DNA of 64,000 nucleotides. It comes from Halobiforma lacisalsi AJ5. GTDB taxonomy: Archaea > Halobacteriota > Halobacteria > Halobacteriales > Natrialbaceae. Shown one piece after another: positions 33,117-40,557 of this stretch. Under the pieces are notes generated by a model, which did no database searches, was not told where the DNA came from, and worked only from the letters and a program-made list of their open reading frames with translations. The first letter of the stretch is position 1, and every line of letters begins with the position of its first letter. The stretch is taken from the NCBI RefSeq assembly GCF_000226975.2, contig NZ_CP019285.1, positions 1,178,001-1,242,000 on the forward strand, read 5' to 3'. The position numbers and the translations under genes are program-made.

Positions 33117-34118
33117 ATGGTTGGAACGACGCTCGAGGACATTCGTCAGTACGTCACGTCGCTCTCGAGCGATGCGGGCCGGTACTACCTCGTCTGCGGC
33201 CGGACCGGCGAGCAACCGGTCCCGGCGGCGGGACTGTCTTTCCCGAATCGGCCGGTTGCCAGGGCCGCGGCGCGAGCGACGGAACAGTACAGGGCAGCAC
33301 TTCGACGGTACGATCCGAGTCTCCCGACCTACGACGTCATCGTCTGTGAGCGGAACCGAGAACCGGTAGGGAGCTCCCAACACTCGTCGTCGGAGAGCAC
33401 ACGCGAGCGGGCCGAGCAGAGTACGGCTCCGAAGCGTCCGGCGTCGACCGAACCGTTCGGCGACGGCTCGTTGATCGACTTCTGTCACGCCGTCGCCGGC
33501 GCGGTGTTCGAGGCGATCGCCGTTTCTGCCCACGACGACCTCGAGAACGCGATCATGGAGACCTACTTCGACGTCGCCGAGCGTATCGAGCACACCGACG
33601 AACTCTGTCTGTGCCTGCTCGAGAGCATGGCCGCGGAGATGGCGGTCCTCGAGTCGACCGAGCAACGAGACCTTCTCCTCGGAGCCGCTCGGCGGCTTCC
33701 CGATTCCCCGCCGGCGGACGACCCGCTCGAATCGACGCTGGCGCAGTTGCAGGGGTCGGCGCTCCTCGGGGCATACACGATCCGGTCCCGAACGGTCGAA
33801 CCGGGGACTGGCGCGCGCTCGTGGACGGTTACTATCGACGACTACGCACTCGACGAACCCGTCCCGAACGCTGGCAACGGCGACATTGTGACGCTGCCGA
33901 TATCGCTCGAACTCCTCCGCCGATCCCCGAGCCGTAACCTGGCTATCGCCGGCGCTGAGGCTGAAGCTGACGCTGAGGCCGACGCTGAGGCTGAGGCTGA
34001 TGCTGAGGTCGGCGTCGAGTGTCGCTCCGATCCGTCGACCTATCGTGCGACAGTTACGACCGATCCGATGGATCGCTCCCGAGGACTGGTCCTCGCGTCC
34101 GGGGTGACCCGCCGATGA
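33117..34118 (+). CDS. Haloarchaeal protein of unknown function, first gene of the palindrome-controlled operon
   Basis: 333 residues, no signal peptide or membrane segment. Residues 1-80 form a conserved domain (VGTTLEDIRQYVTSLSSDAG, RYYLVCGRTGEQPVPAAGLS, then YDVIVCERN). A Ser/Thr/Glu-rich linker (about 81-115) leads to a helical domain (IDFCHAVAGAVFEAIAVSAH, then LENAIMETYFDVAERIEHTD) and a short beta-rich part. The C-terminus has an Ala-Glu-Asp repeat (about 278-300) coded by hexamers. I do not recognise a characterised family. Translation overlaps the next gene by ATGA. The operator arrangement predicts strong metal- or redox-dependent regulation. Confidence 0.7.
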   Translation: MVGTTLEDIRQYVTSLSSDAGRYYLVCGRTGEQPVPAAGLSFPNRPVARAAARATEQYRAALRRYDPSLPTYDVIVCERNREPVGSSQHSSSESTRERAEQSTAPKRPASTEPFGDGSLIDFCHAVAGAVFEAIAVSAHDDLENAIMETYFDVAERIEHTDELCLCLLESMAAEMAVLESTEQRDLLLGAARRLPDSPPADDPLESTLAQLQGSALLGAYTIRSRTVEPGTGARSWTVTIDDYALDEPVPNAGNGDIVTLPISLELLRRSPSRNLAIAGAEAEADAEADAEAEADAEVGVECRSDPSTYRATVTTDPMDRSRGLVLASGVTRR

Positions 34119-34963
34119 CCGACGCCGTTCCTGCGTTACTCGAGAACGCAACGGCGCGGGTCACGGACGAACGGGAAGCGGTGTCGGGGAAACTGTCGGC
34201 GGTCGACCGGTTCGCCAAAGGCGTCGATGCCCTTCCGGCGGTGGCAGCGATGTCTTCGTCGCCAGCCCCCGCGACCGCTCGCGTCGCGGATGGGGGCCGG
34301 GCCGTACCCGCTTCGAGCGTTGCCACCGTCCGTTCCGGACCGATTGCCGATGGCGAAGCGGTCGACGCCGACCGCCGGGCGGACGTTCGCGATCTGTTCG
34401 CGGAGACGATCCGCCCGTACAGCGTGGCGGACGTCGACGACGCCGAGCCGTTGTCGGCGACTATCGCGGAGGAACTCGGCGACGACGTCGCGGTCGCACT
34501 CGCGCCCTCGACCGACCGCCGGTTCACGGCCGACCTGAAGCAGGTCGTCCTCTCGGCGACTCGTCAACGCCGCGCCGAACTCGAGGCGATGGAACGCGCC
34601 CTCGATACCGAGGCCGAATCGCTCCGGTCGAGCGCCGACGCGGTCGTCGAGATCTGCGCGTGGCTCCTCGAGGCCGACGAGACTCCGCTTTCGGATCTGG
34701 GGTTCGAGGCACTGTGCCGTCGTCACGACCGGCTCGCGGAGCACCGGGCGACGTGCCGACGCCTCCTCGAGCGTCGGCAGTCGGTCCTGGGAGAAACGGC
34801 GGCATCCGGCGCTACGGCGGGTCTGCTCCACCGCTCGCTGGTGACCTATCTCTATCGTGACCTCCCGTCGGCGTACCCGGTCCTGTCGACGGTCGTTCGA
34901 TTACTCGAGCGGTGCCGGGAGTGTCAGCGGGTCGTCCGGGATCACCTCACTCGCCGGGTTTGA
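34115..34963 (+). CDS. Haloarchaeal protein of unknown function, second gene of the palindrome-controlled operon
   Basis: 282 residues, predicted soluble and mostly helical. The N-terminal half contains a long helix (LLENATARVTDEREAVSGKL) and an Ala/Pro-rich loop; the second half has helices with conserved spacing (ADLKQVVLSATRQRRAELEA, CAWLLEADETPLSDLGFEAL, LVTYLYRDLPSAYPVLSTVV). Its ATG overlaps the stop of the upstream gene in ATGA, so the two are translationally coupled and probably act together. No enzyme motif is seen. The pair is found, as far as I recall, only in haloarchaea, which I cannot verify here. Confidence 0.68.
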   Translation: MTDAVPALLENATARVTDEREAVSGKLSAVDRFAKGVDALPAVAAMSSSPAPATARVADGGRAVPASSVATVRSGPIADGEAVDADRRADVRDLFAETIRPYSVADVDDAEPLSATIAEELGDDVAVALAPSTDRRFTADLKQVVLSATRQRRAELEAMERALDTEAESLRSSADAVVEICAWLLEADETPLSDLGFEALCRRHDRLAEHRATCRRLLERRQSVLGETAASGATAGLLHRSLVTYLYRDLPSAYPVLSTVVRLLERCRECQRVVRDHLTRRV

Positions 34964-35026
34964 TCGCCGGCCACCGGTCCGCGACCTCCGGCCGACGGCC
35001 CGTGGCCGCCGGTCGTTCTCGCCCCG

Positions 35027-36790
35027 CTACCGGAGCGCCGCGAGGTCGAACTCGAAGCCGGCCACGGGCACCTCGAGGTCGTGCTCGACGAGCACCTTCG
35101 GGTGTACCTCGCCGATGACACCGACCGTCTCGCCGTCGATGACGACGCTCGCCGTTCGACCCGAAATGAAGGTCGGGTGCTCGGTCGGCGGGGTCTCCAG
35201 ATCGACGTCGAACTTCCGGCAGAGCGCCTGCAGGCGCGCCTTGGCGTCCTCGTAGCCGGCCTCGTGGCTCGCGAGGACGGCCCCGACGCGGCGCCGTTCG
35301 GCGACGCCGGTGTTCTCGCTCTCGTCGACCTCGGCGGTGAAGCCGATCTCCGCTAAGTCCTGCGGGTACGCGCGGTGAGTGTTGCGCTCCAGGACCATCA
35401 GCAGCGAGGGCGTGACCCACGTCCGCAGCATGGTGAAGTCCTCGCTGTATGGACCCTTGATCGTCGCCGGCTCGCCGGCGCCGTAGACGTCCTCGCCCGG
35501 CTCAACGTTGACCCGCTCGTAGTTCTCCTCCTCGCTGATCATGTGGAAGTTCAGCAGGTCCTCGAAGCCCAGCCCGACGAGTTGCTCGCGGACCGACCGC
35601 TCGAGGCGGGAGCGCTCGTGGCGGCCGCCGACGGTCCCGACGTCGGGGTATTTCGGCTCGAGGTCGTTGAAGCCGTAGGCCCGGCCGAGGTCGTCGATGA
35701 CGTCCAGCGGGTGGAGCACGTCGACGCGGTACGGCGGGATCGTGACCTCGTGGACGAGGTTGCCGTCGTCGTTCTCTTCTTTTTCTGCCTCGAGTCCCGA
35801 TCGCTCGGCGAGGTCAATCACCTCGTCGGGGTCGAGGTCGATGCCGAGGATCGTCTCGATCCGGTCGTGGGCGACCGTCTTCGTCTTCGTCGAGAGGTCG
35901 GGGCGGACGATTTCGTGGTCGGGGTACTCGACGGTCACTTCCTCGAGCGTGGCCCCGCGGGCGGCCAGCGCGTAGCAGACGATGTTGAGCATCTTGTCGA
36001 TCGTCCACTGGTCCGTGCCGGTCATCTCGACGAACAGGTCCCGCGAGTCGGTCGAGACCTCGGTGCGCCGGCCGTTGATCACCGGCGGGAACGAGAACAG
36101 CCCGAGATCGTCGTAGATCGCCGGATACCGCTCGTACTCGCTGACCAGATCGGCGTACGTCTCGCCGGTCGGGTGCTCCTCGAGGACGTCCGCGGGCGTC
36201 ATCTCCCGATCCGAATCGAGGGGGACGAAGGTGTCCTCGTCGGGCTCGAGACCGACGTACTCGATCGTCGGGGTCCCCTCGGTCGCGGGGCTCGCTCGCG
36301 GCTCATCGCCGCTCGCATTTTCCGATGCGCGTAGCGCATCGCGACCCTTGAGCATCGTGAGATCGTGAATCCCGATCGCGCCCTTCGCGCGCTTGCGGCC
36401 CATCGTCGCGTGGAGCTTCTCCTGTAGCTGAATGAGGGAGTCGAGGCCGTCCTCGTCTAAGTCGACGTCGCGGATCACCGCGCCCGTGACGTACGGCCGT
36501 TCCTCGGGCACCGACTCGTCGACCTCGATGGTCCACTCCGCGGAGTTGGTCGAGGGGACGTGCACCCCGCGGGCGTCGCCGTACTGGTAGCGCAGCGAGC
36601 GGGCGACCCCCTCGACCGAGAGCCGGTCGAGGCGGTCCGGTGCGAACTCGAGTTCGAACTCGCCGTCCTCGGTGCGGCCCTCGAACTCGAGGCCGAGGCC
36701 GAACAGGTCCGCCTTGAGCTCCTCGTCGCCTTTCTCCTCTTTGCCGGTCAGGTCGCGCAGTTCGTCGGGGTCGATGTCGACCGTGGGCAT
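35027..36790 (-). CDS. pheT: Phenylalanyl-tRNA synthetase beta subunit
   Basis: 587 residues, archaeal/eukaryotic-type beta subunit (no EMAP-like N-domain). It provides the B3/B4 editing region (about 100-280) and the B5 domain, then the catalytic-like domain at the C-terminus that pairs with PheS to charge tRNA-Phe. Its ATG overlaps the pheS stop (TGATG, base 36790), so both subunits are made in a coupled way. An in-frame insert around ASENASGDEPRASPATEG (about 148-170) coincides with the two-hairpin DNA element. Confidence 0.95.
   Translation of the reverse strand: MPTVDIDPDELRDLTGKEEKGDEELKADLFGLGLEFEGRTEDGEFELEFAPDRLDRLSVEGVARSLRYQYGDARGVHVPSTNSAEWTIEVDESVPEERPYVTGAVIRDVDLDEDGLDSLIQLQEKLHATMGRKRAKGAIGIHDLTMLKGRDALRASENASGDEPRASPATEGTPTIEYVGLEPDEDTFVPLDSDREMTPADVLEEHPTGETYADLVSEYERYPAIYDDLGLFSFPPVINGRRTEVSTDSRDLFVEMTGTDQWTIDKMLNIVCYALAARGATLEEVTVEYPDHEIVRPDLSTKTKTVAHDRIETILGIDLDPDEVIDLAERSGLEAEKEENDDGNLVHEVTIPPYRVDVLHPLDVIDDLGRAYGFNDLEPKYPDVGTVGGRHERSRLERSVREQLVGLGFEDLLNFHMISEEENYERVNVEPGEDVYGAGEPATIKGPYSEDFTMLRTWVTPSLLMVLERNTHRAYPQDLAEIGFTAEVDESENTGVAERRRVGAVLASHEAGYEDAKARLQALCRKFDVDLETPPTEHPTFISGRTASVVIDGETVGVIGEVHPKVLVEHDLEVPVAGFEFDLAALR
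36298..36341. repeat. Two-hairpin in-frame element, copy 3 in pheT
   Basis: Hairpin A: GCGGC (36298-36302), loop TCATC, GCCGC (36308-36312), identical to copy 1. Hairpin B: CGATGCGC (36323-36330), loop GTA, GCGCATCG (36334-36341), perfect and covarying with copies 1 and 2. Confidence 0.75.
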
Positions 36791-38304
36791 CAGTAGGTCA
36801 CCTCCGTGTTCCGCAGCAGTTCGAGGTCACACAGCGTTCCGTGGATGTCGCGGATGTCCTCGAAGCCGTACATCAGCATCAGCAGTCGCTCGAGGGCCAG
36901 TCCCCAGGCCATCACGTCGCATTCTACACCGAGGGGCTCTAACATCTCCTCGCGGAAGATGCCCGAGTTGCCGATCTCGACGAGTTCGCCGGTCGTCGGG
37001 TGGGTGCCGAACAGTTCGAACGACGGCTCCGTGTAGGGGTTGTAGTGGGGTTTGAACTGGATGTCCTCGATGCCGAACTGGGCGTAGAACTCCTCGAAGG
37101 TGCCCATCAGGTCCCGCACGGAGAGGTCCTCGGCCATCACCCACCCCTCGATCTGGAAGAATTCGAGCAGGTGGGTCGGGTCCAGCGTGTCGTTGCGGTA
37201 GACCTTCTCGACGCTGAAGAACCGCGCCGGCGGCTCGATCTCGCCGATCTCCTCGCCCGACAGGTACCGCGTCGACAGCGAGGTCGTGTGCCCGCGCAGG
37301 GCGAGCGCCCGCGCGAAGTCCTCGTCCCACGGCGAGTGGTACCCCTCGCCGTCCTCGCCGACGCCCTCCCGGTGGGCGCGCTCGACGTCCTCGACGAGTC
37401 CCTCGGGGAGGTCGTCGATGTGGGTCGGCTCCTCGAGGGCGAACCGATCCCAGTGAGTGCGGGCAGGGTGGTCCTGGGGCATGAACAGGCAGTCGTTGAT
37501 CCAGAAGTCCGCGTCGACGTGGGGACCCTGCATCTCCTGGAAGCCCATCCCGACGAGGACGTCCTTGACGCGTTCGGCGGTCTGTCGCAGGATGTGAACG
37601 TTGCCGCCGTCGACGCGCTCGGCGTCGGCCTCGACGTTGTAGTCGGCGAACTCGACCTCCTCCCACTCGCCGCTGGTGAGCAGTTCGGGGGTGACCTGCC
37701 CGACCGTCTCGGCGGTCTCGACGCCGGCCATCAGTTCGGTGACGCCGTCGTCGGTCAACGTTACCTCGCGGGCGGTCGTCTCGACGACCTCGACGAGGCC
37801 GCGCCGCTCGAGGCTCTCGAGGGTGTTCTCGTCGACGTCGGTGTCGGCGTCCCCGGCGGCGAGTCCCTCGAGGGCCGTCGCCTCCGCGTCGGCCGCGGGC
37901 TCGGCGTCCGGGTCGGCGGTGATCTCGCCGCTGTCGATGACGCCGTACCCCTTCCGGGCGTAGTTCGAGAGCGCGATGTCGACCGCGTTGCCCTCGAGGC
38001 CCGAGCGGCCGATGACCTGTCCCATCGAGACCGAATCCTCGTCGGCGCCGGCCTCGAGGGCGGCCTCGTAGAGACGTACTTCGGGCAGTTCGTCGGCAGC
38101 GTACTCCTGGCCCTCCTCGGTGAGTTCGATCGATTCGTCGACGCGCTCCTCGACCGTGACGAGTCCCTCCGCCTCGAGTTCGAAGGCCGCCCCGGTGACG
38201 GTCTCCGGCGGGAGGGCTGTCGCCTCGGCGAGGGCGTCGACGGACGTTGCCTCGTCCGCGCTCGCGGCCTCGAGGACCGCGACCTGTGATTCTGGGAGTT
38301 GCAT
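36790..38304 (-). CDS. pheS: Phenylalanyl-tRNA synthetase alpha subunit
   Basis: 504 residues, the archaeal length. The N-terminal ~220 residues carry winged-helix modules that bind tRNA. Class II motifs follow: motif 2 around FSVEKVYRNDTLDPTHLLEF, then FKPHYNPYTEPSFELFGT and the motif 3 AWGLALERLLMLMYGFEDIR near the C-terminus. First gene of pheST. No TATA box at the leaderless position is obvious in front of it; instead a short Phe-rich reading frame and a stem-loop lie upstream, so the mRNA probably begins near 38575. Confidence 0.95.
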   Translation of the reverse strand: MQLPESQVAVLEAASADEATSVDALAEATALPPETVTGAAFELEAEGLVTVEERVDESIELTEEGQEYAADELPEVRLYEAALEAGADEDSVSMGQVIGRSGLEGNAVDIALSNYARKGYGVIDSGEITADPDAEPAADAEATALEGLAAGDADTDVDENTLESLERRGLVEVVETTAREVTLTDDGVTELMAGVETAETVGQVTPELLTSGEWEEVEFADYNVEADAERVDGGNVHILRQTAERVKDVLVGMGFQEMQGPHVDADFWINDCLFMPQDHPARTHWDRFALEEPTHIDDLPEGLVEDVERAHREGVGEDGEGYHSPWDEDFARALALRGHTTSLSTRYLSGEEIGEIEPPARFFSVEKVYRNDTLDPTHLLEFFQIEGWVMAEDLSVRDLMGTFEEFYAQFGIEDIQFKPHYNPYTEPSFELFGTHPTTGELVEIGNSGIFREEMLEPLGVECDVMAWGLALERLLMLMYGFEDIRDIHGTLCDLELLRNTEVTY

Positions 38305-38428
38305 TCGCTTGGTTAGATGGCTGCGTGGCGGTCAGTTAGCGGTTCCGACTCGCGTCGGGGACGAGTTCGAACGGCGAGTCACGCGGCCTGCGTGGTCCGA
38401 ATCCCGTTCGCGATACCGATCCGCGACG

Positions 38429-38476
38429 GACGGTTTCGCCGCGGCGACCCGGTAGGGACGCCGCGGGTCCACCGTC
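38429..38476 (-). promoter_or_regulatory. Candidate pheST attenuator stem-loop
   Basis: Starting 10 bases after the leader-peptide stop, the transcript can form an outer 6-base stem (38471-38476 with 38429-38434), a symmetric 4x4 internal loop and an inner perfect 8-base GC stem (38459-38466 with 38439-38446) with a 12-base loop. No U-tract follows. The remaining leader 38305-38428 is GC-rich with further small inverted repeats (for example CCGAC/GTCGG and GACTCG/CGAGTC). No other gene is seen in 38305-38650. Confidence 0.5.
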
Positions 38477-38485
38477 TCGAGTCCG

Positions 38486-38575
38486 TCAGAAGAAGCCGAA
38501 ACCGAATCCCGACTGCGTGCGCTGTGGCTGGCTGGCGGTGGCGACACCGGCACGAGCGAGGGATTCGGCTGCCAT
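38486..38575 (-). CDS. Phe-rich leader peptide upstream of pheST (predicted)
   Basis: A 29-codon frame on the pheST strand starts with ATG at 38575 and ends with TGA. The peptide begins MAAESLARAGVATASQPQRT and ends QSGFGFGFF, with four Phe among the last six residues and codon use like the genes around it. A T-rich TATA-like tract (CGTTTTTGCCC, about 38598-38608) sits 28 bases upstream, so the frame would be translated leaderless. Phe codons placed directly before a stem-loop and the phenylalanyl-tRNA synthetase genes are the layout of bacterial attenuation leaders such as that of E. coli pheST. That this works in an archaeon is inference. Confidence 0.6.
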   Translation of the reverse strand: MAAESLARAGVATASQPQRTQSGFGFGFF

Positions 38576-38650
38576 ACACGTTCGATTCGTGACCGAGGGC
38601 AAAAACGTTGCGGGACGGTGGCACGGTCCGTCAGCCCGGCCGGACTCGCG

Positions 38651-39985
38651 CTAGCCGTTCGACAGCCGCGTCGTCTCGAGCGAGCCCGAATCGACCCAGA
38701 CGAAGCCGGACTGTTCGGCGGCGGCTTCGGCCCGGCGAACCGCGCCGGGGTCGAACTCCTCGGCGAACTCGATGCGGGTCTCGTCCGGTTCGGCGGCCGG
38801 GAGTTCCGGGAGGAAGTCGTCGTCCTCGAGCAGCCCTCGCACGGAGACGTCGCCGCCGGCGCCCAGCGCGGCCCCGAGCGCCCGGTAGCGGTCGTTCTCC
38901 GTCTCCCACTCGACGCCGCTGCCGAAGGAGTCGTTCGAGACCCGCGCGGTGTCGACGGTTCCGGAGAGCGAGCCGAATTCGGGGTCCCCTTCGATCGAGT
39001 CGAGTTTCCCGTCCCCGGTCGCTAGCGATTCCCGATCCGTCCCCTCGATTCCACTCCCGCCCCGGGCCTCGTCGTCGCACCCCTCGTCCTCGCTCACGCG
39101 CGAGACGGAGGGCGACCCGCGCAGTTCGAACCCGTCGGTCCCCCTCGAGGTCGCGCCAGAGTCCTCCGTGCTCCGGTTCCGGGTCCGGTTCGACCCGGCT
39201 TCGGCCTCCTCGATCAACGACGTCGCGTCCTCGGTCGGTGGCGTGCTCGCGTTCCGCTCGCGGTCGGTGGCCCAGTCGGGCCAGGGGCCGTCGCCGTCAG
39301 GGCCCTCCGCCGATTCGTCCCCGGCGTCGGGAACGTAGGCCTCGAGTCGAAGGCCGTCCTCCGGGAGCAACGGCCGGTCGAACGGTTCGATCCGCGGGCC
39401 GTACCGCTCCCGGAGGGACTCGAGTTCGCGGCCGTCGACCAGCGCGGCCCGCCAGCGGTCGACGCCAGCCGAGAGCAGGACGAACCGTGCGTCGGTGCCG
39501 GCCAGCAGCGACTCCTCGATCGCCCACAGGACCGCCGGCAGGTTGTCCGTCCCCAGGGGCGTCTCCGGGTACTCGAAGGAGGCCTCTCGCCGGCGGCCGT
39601 CGAGGTCGGCCGCCCGCAGTTCCAGTCGGTCCCGCGGGCCGGCCGTGATCGCCCGCTCGAGGTCGAACGACCAGCCGATCGATTCGAAGACGCGGGTCAA
39701 CTCGGCCGCGAGCGTCTCGCGGGGGTACCGCGCCGAGCAGTTGATTCCGCGGGCGCTGCGGGCCATAACCTCCCGCAGGACGGCCGTGCGGTCACGGCCG
39801 TCCGAGAGGACGTCGACGAGGGCAGCCTCGAGGGAGTCGGCCGTTCCGGGTTCGCCGGTTCCGTTGCCTGCACGGCGTTCGACGTCCGCGGGCCTGACGC
39901 CGAACGCGCCGAGCACGTCGGCCGCGAGGAGGTCGTCGGCGGTAGCGGTGGCGTCGCCGTCGTCGCCGGAGGGAGGGCCAGCCAT
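38651..39985 (-). CDS. Haloarchaeal protein of unknown function with disordered middle
   Basis: 444 residues, no membrane segment. Residues about 10-200 form a folded domain (DLLAADVLGAFGVRPADVER, then LTRVFESIGWSFDLERAITA, and FVLLSAGVDRWRAALVDGRE). Residues about 210-350 are Ser/Glu/Asp/Gly-rich and variable. The last 80 are conserved again (RYRALGAALGAGGDVSVRGL ... AAEQSGFVWVDSGSLETTRL). I do not recognise the family. The ATG at 39985 is preceded by AATATAAGTT (40011-40020), a TATA box at the leaderless distance; a TTG at 40012 is a poor alternative. It is on the same strand as pheST but 75 bases upstream of the leader, so independent. Confidence 0.65.
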   Translation of the reverse strand: MAGPPSGDDGDATATADDLLAADVLGAFGVRPADVERRAGNGTGEPGTADSLEAALVDVLSDGRDRTAVLREVMARSARGINCSARYPRETLAAELTRVFESIGWSFDLERAITAGPRDRLELRAADLDGRRREASFEYPETPLGTDNLPAVLWAIEESLLAGTDARFVLLSAGVDRWRAALVDGRELESLRERYGPRIEPFDRPLLPEDGLRLEAYVPDAGDESAEGPDGDGPWPDWATDRERNASTPPTEDATSLIEEAEAGSNRTRNRSTEDSGATSRGTDGFELRGSPSVSRVSEDEGCDDEARGGSGIEGTDRESLATGDGKLDSIEGDPEFGSLSGTVDTARVSNDSFGSGVEWETENDRYRALGAALGAGGDVSVRGLLEDDDFLPELPAAEPDETRIEFAEEFDPGAVRRAEAAAEQSGFVWVDSGSLETTRLSNG

Positions 39986-40087
39986 CACCCTGGACAACCA
40001 CGACCCGTCCAATATAAGTTCGTCAGACGCTGGGTCGCGAATCCGACCGTAGCTTTATGTCGTCTCCGGAGCCGATTCGGAACGTCC

Positions 40088-40474
40088 ATGACGCGGTGCC
40101 TGCCCCGCGCCGAGGTTCGCCCGACTCAGCTGTACCTCTCGAGCGAGAAACTCGCCGGCGTGCTCGAGTGGTTCGATTTCGACGAGCCGGAGTACGAGCC
40201 GCTCCCGGCCTTCGAACACCGGGGCGCGTGGTATCTCGCGGACGGACACACCCGCGCGTTCGCGGCCTCGCTCGCGGGCGTGGACACGATCCGGATCGAA
40301 CGCGATCCAGCGGTCCGCGAGACGTACGACTTCGAGGTGTACCGGCGGTGTATCGAGTGGTGTGCCGAGGCGGGCGTCGAGACGGTCGACGACCTCCACG
40401 GCCGGGTCGTCGGTCCCGAGGCGTACCGAGAACTCTGGGTCGATCGCTGTCAGCGGGTCGGTGACGGCGGCTGA
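40088..40474 (+). CDS. ParB/Srx-fold-like small protein
   Basis: 128 residues. The motif WYLADGHTRAFAASLAGV near 48-65 resembles the D-G-H-x-R core of ParB-like/sulfiredoxin-fold proteins that bind nucleotides, preceded by LYLSSEKLAGVLEWFDFDEP. The remaining C-terminal helix is rich in Tyr/Arg/Cys (YRRCIEWCAEAGVE). It is not a partition protein: there is no HTH DNA-binding region or parA neighbour. AGCTTTATGT (40051-40060) gives a TATA box. Divergent from the 39985 gene and convergent with trpS across an unusual nested inverted repeat. Confidence 0.72.
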   Translation: MTRCLPRAEVRPTQLYLSSEKLAGVLEWFDFDEPEYEPLPAFEHRGAWYLADGHTRAFAASLAGVDTIRIERDPAVRETYDFEVYRRCIEWCAEAGVETVDDLHGRVVGPEAYRELWVDRCQRVGDGG

Positions 40475-40553
40475 TACGGATCCCTGTCCCGATGTACGGC
40501 GCGACCGCGACAGGTCACGGTCGCGTCGGAAATAACGTATAGCAGTCCGTATC
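40473..40553. other. Nested inverted repeats between convergent genes
   Basis: Outer arms GATACGGA (40473-40480) and TCCGTATC (40546-40553) are perfect; inner arms GCGACCG (40501-40507) and CGGTCGC (40518-40524) are perfect. The outer arm begins inside the stop region of the 40088 gene, and the far arm ends five bases before the trpS stop. A bidirectional 3'-end structure or terminator is likely. Confidence 0.55.
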
Positions 40554-40557
40554 CCGG

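Noticed and set aside
38340-38400. Sequence resembling a tRNA T-loop (GAGTTCGAAC) in the pheST leader
   Set aside because: No acceptor stem, D-arm or anticodon arm could be paired around it, so it is not a tRNA gene.
40088-40474. Chromosome-partition ParB
   Set aside because: Only the small ParB/Srx-like nucleotide-binding region is present; no DNA-binding HTH and no parA neighbour or parS-like repeats.
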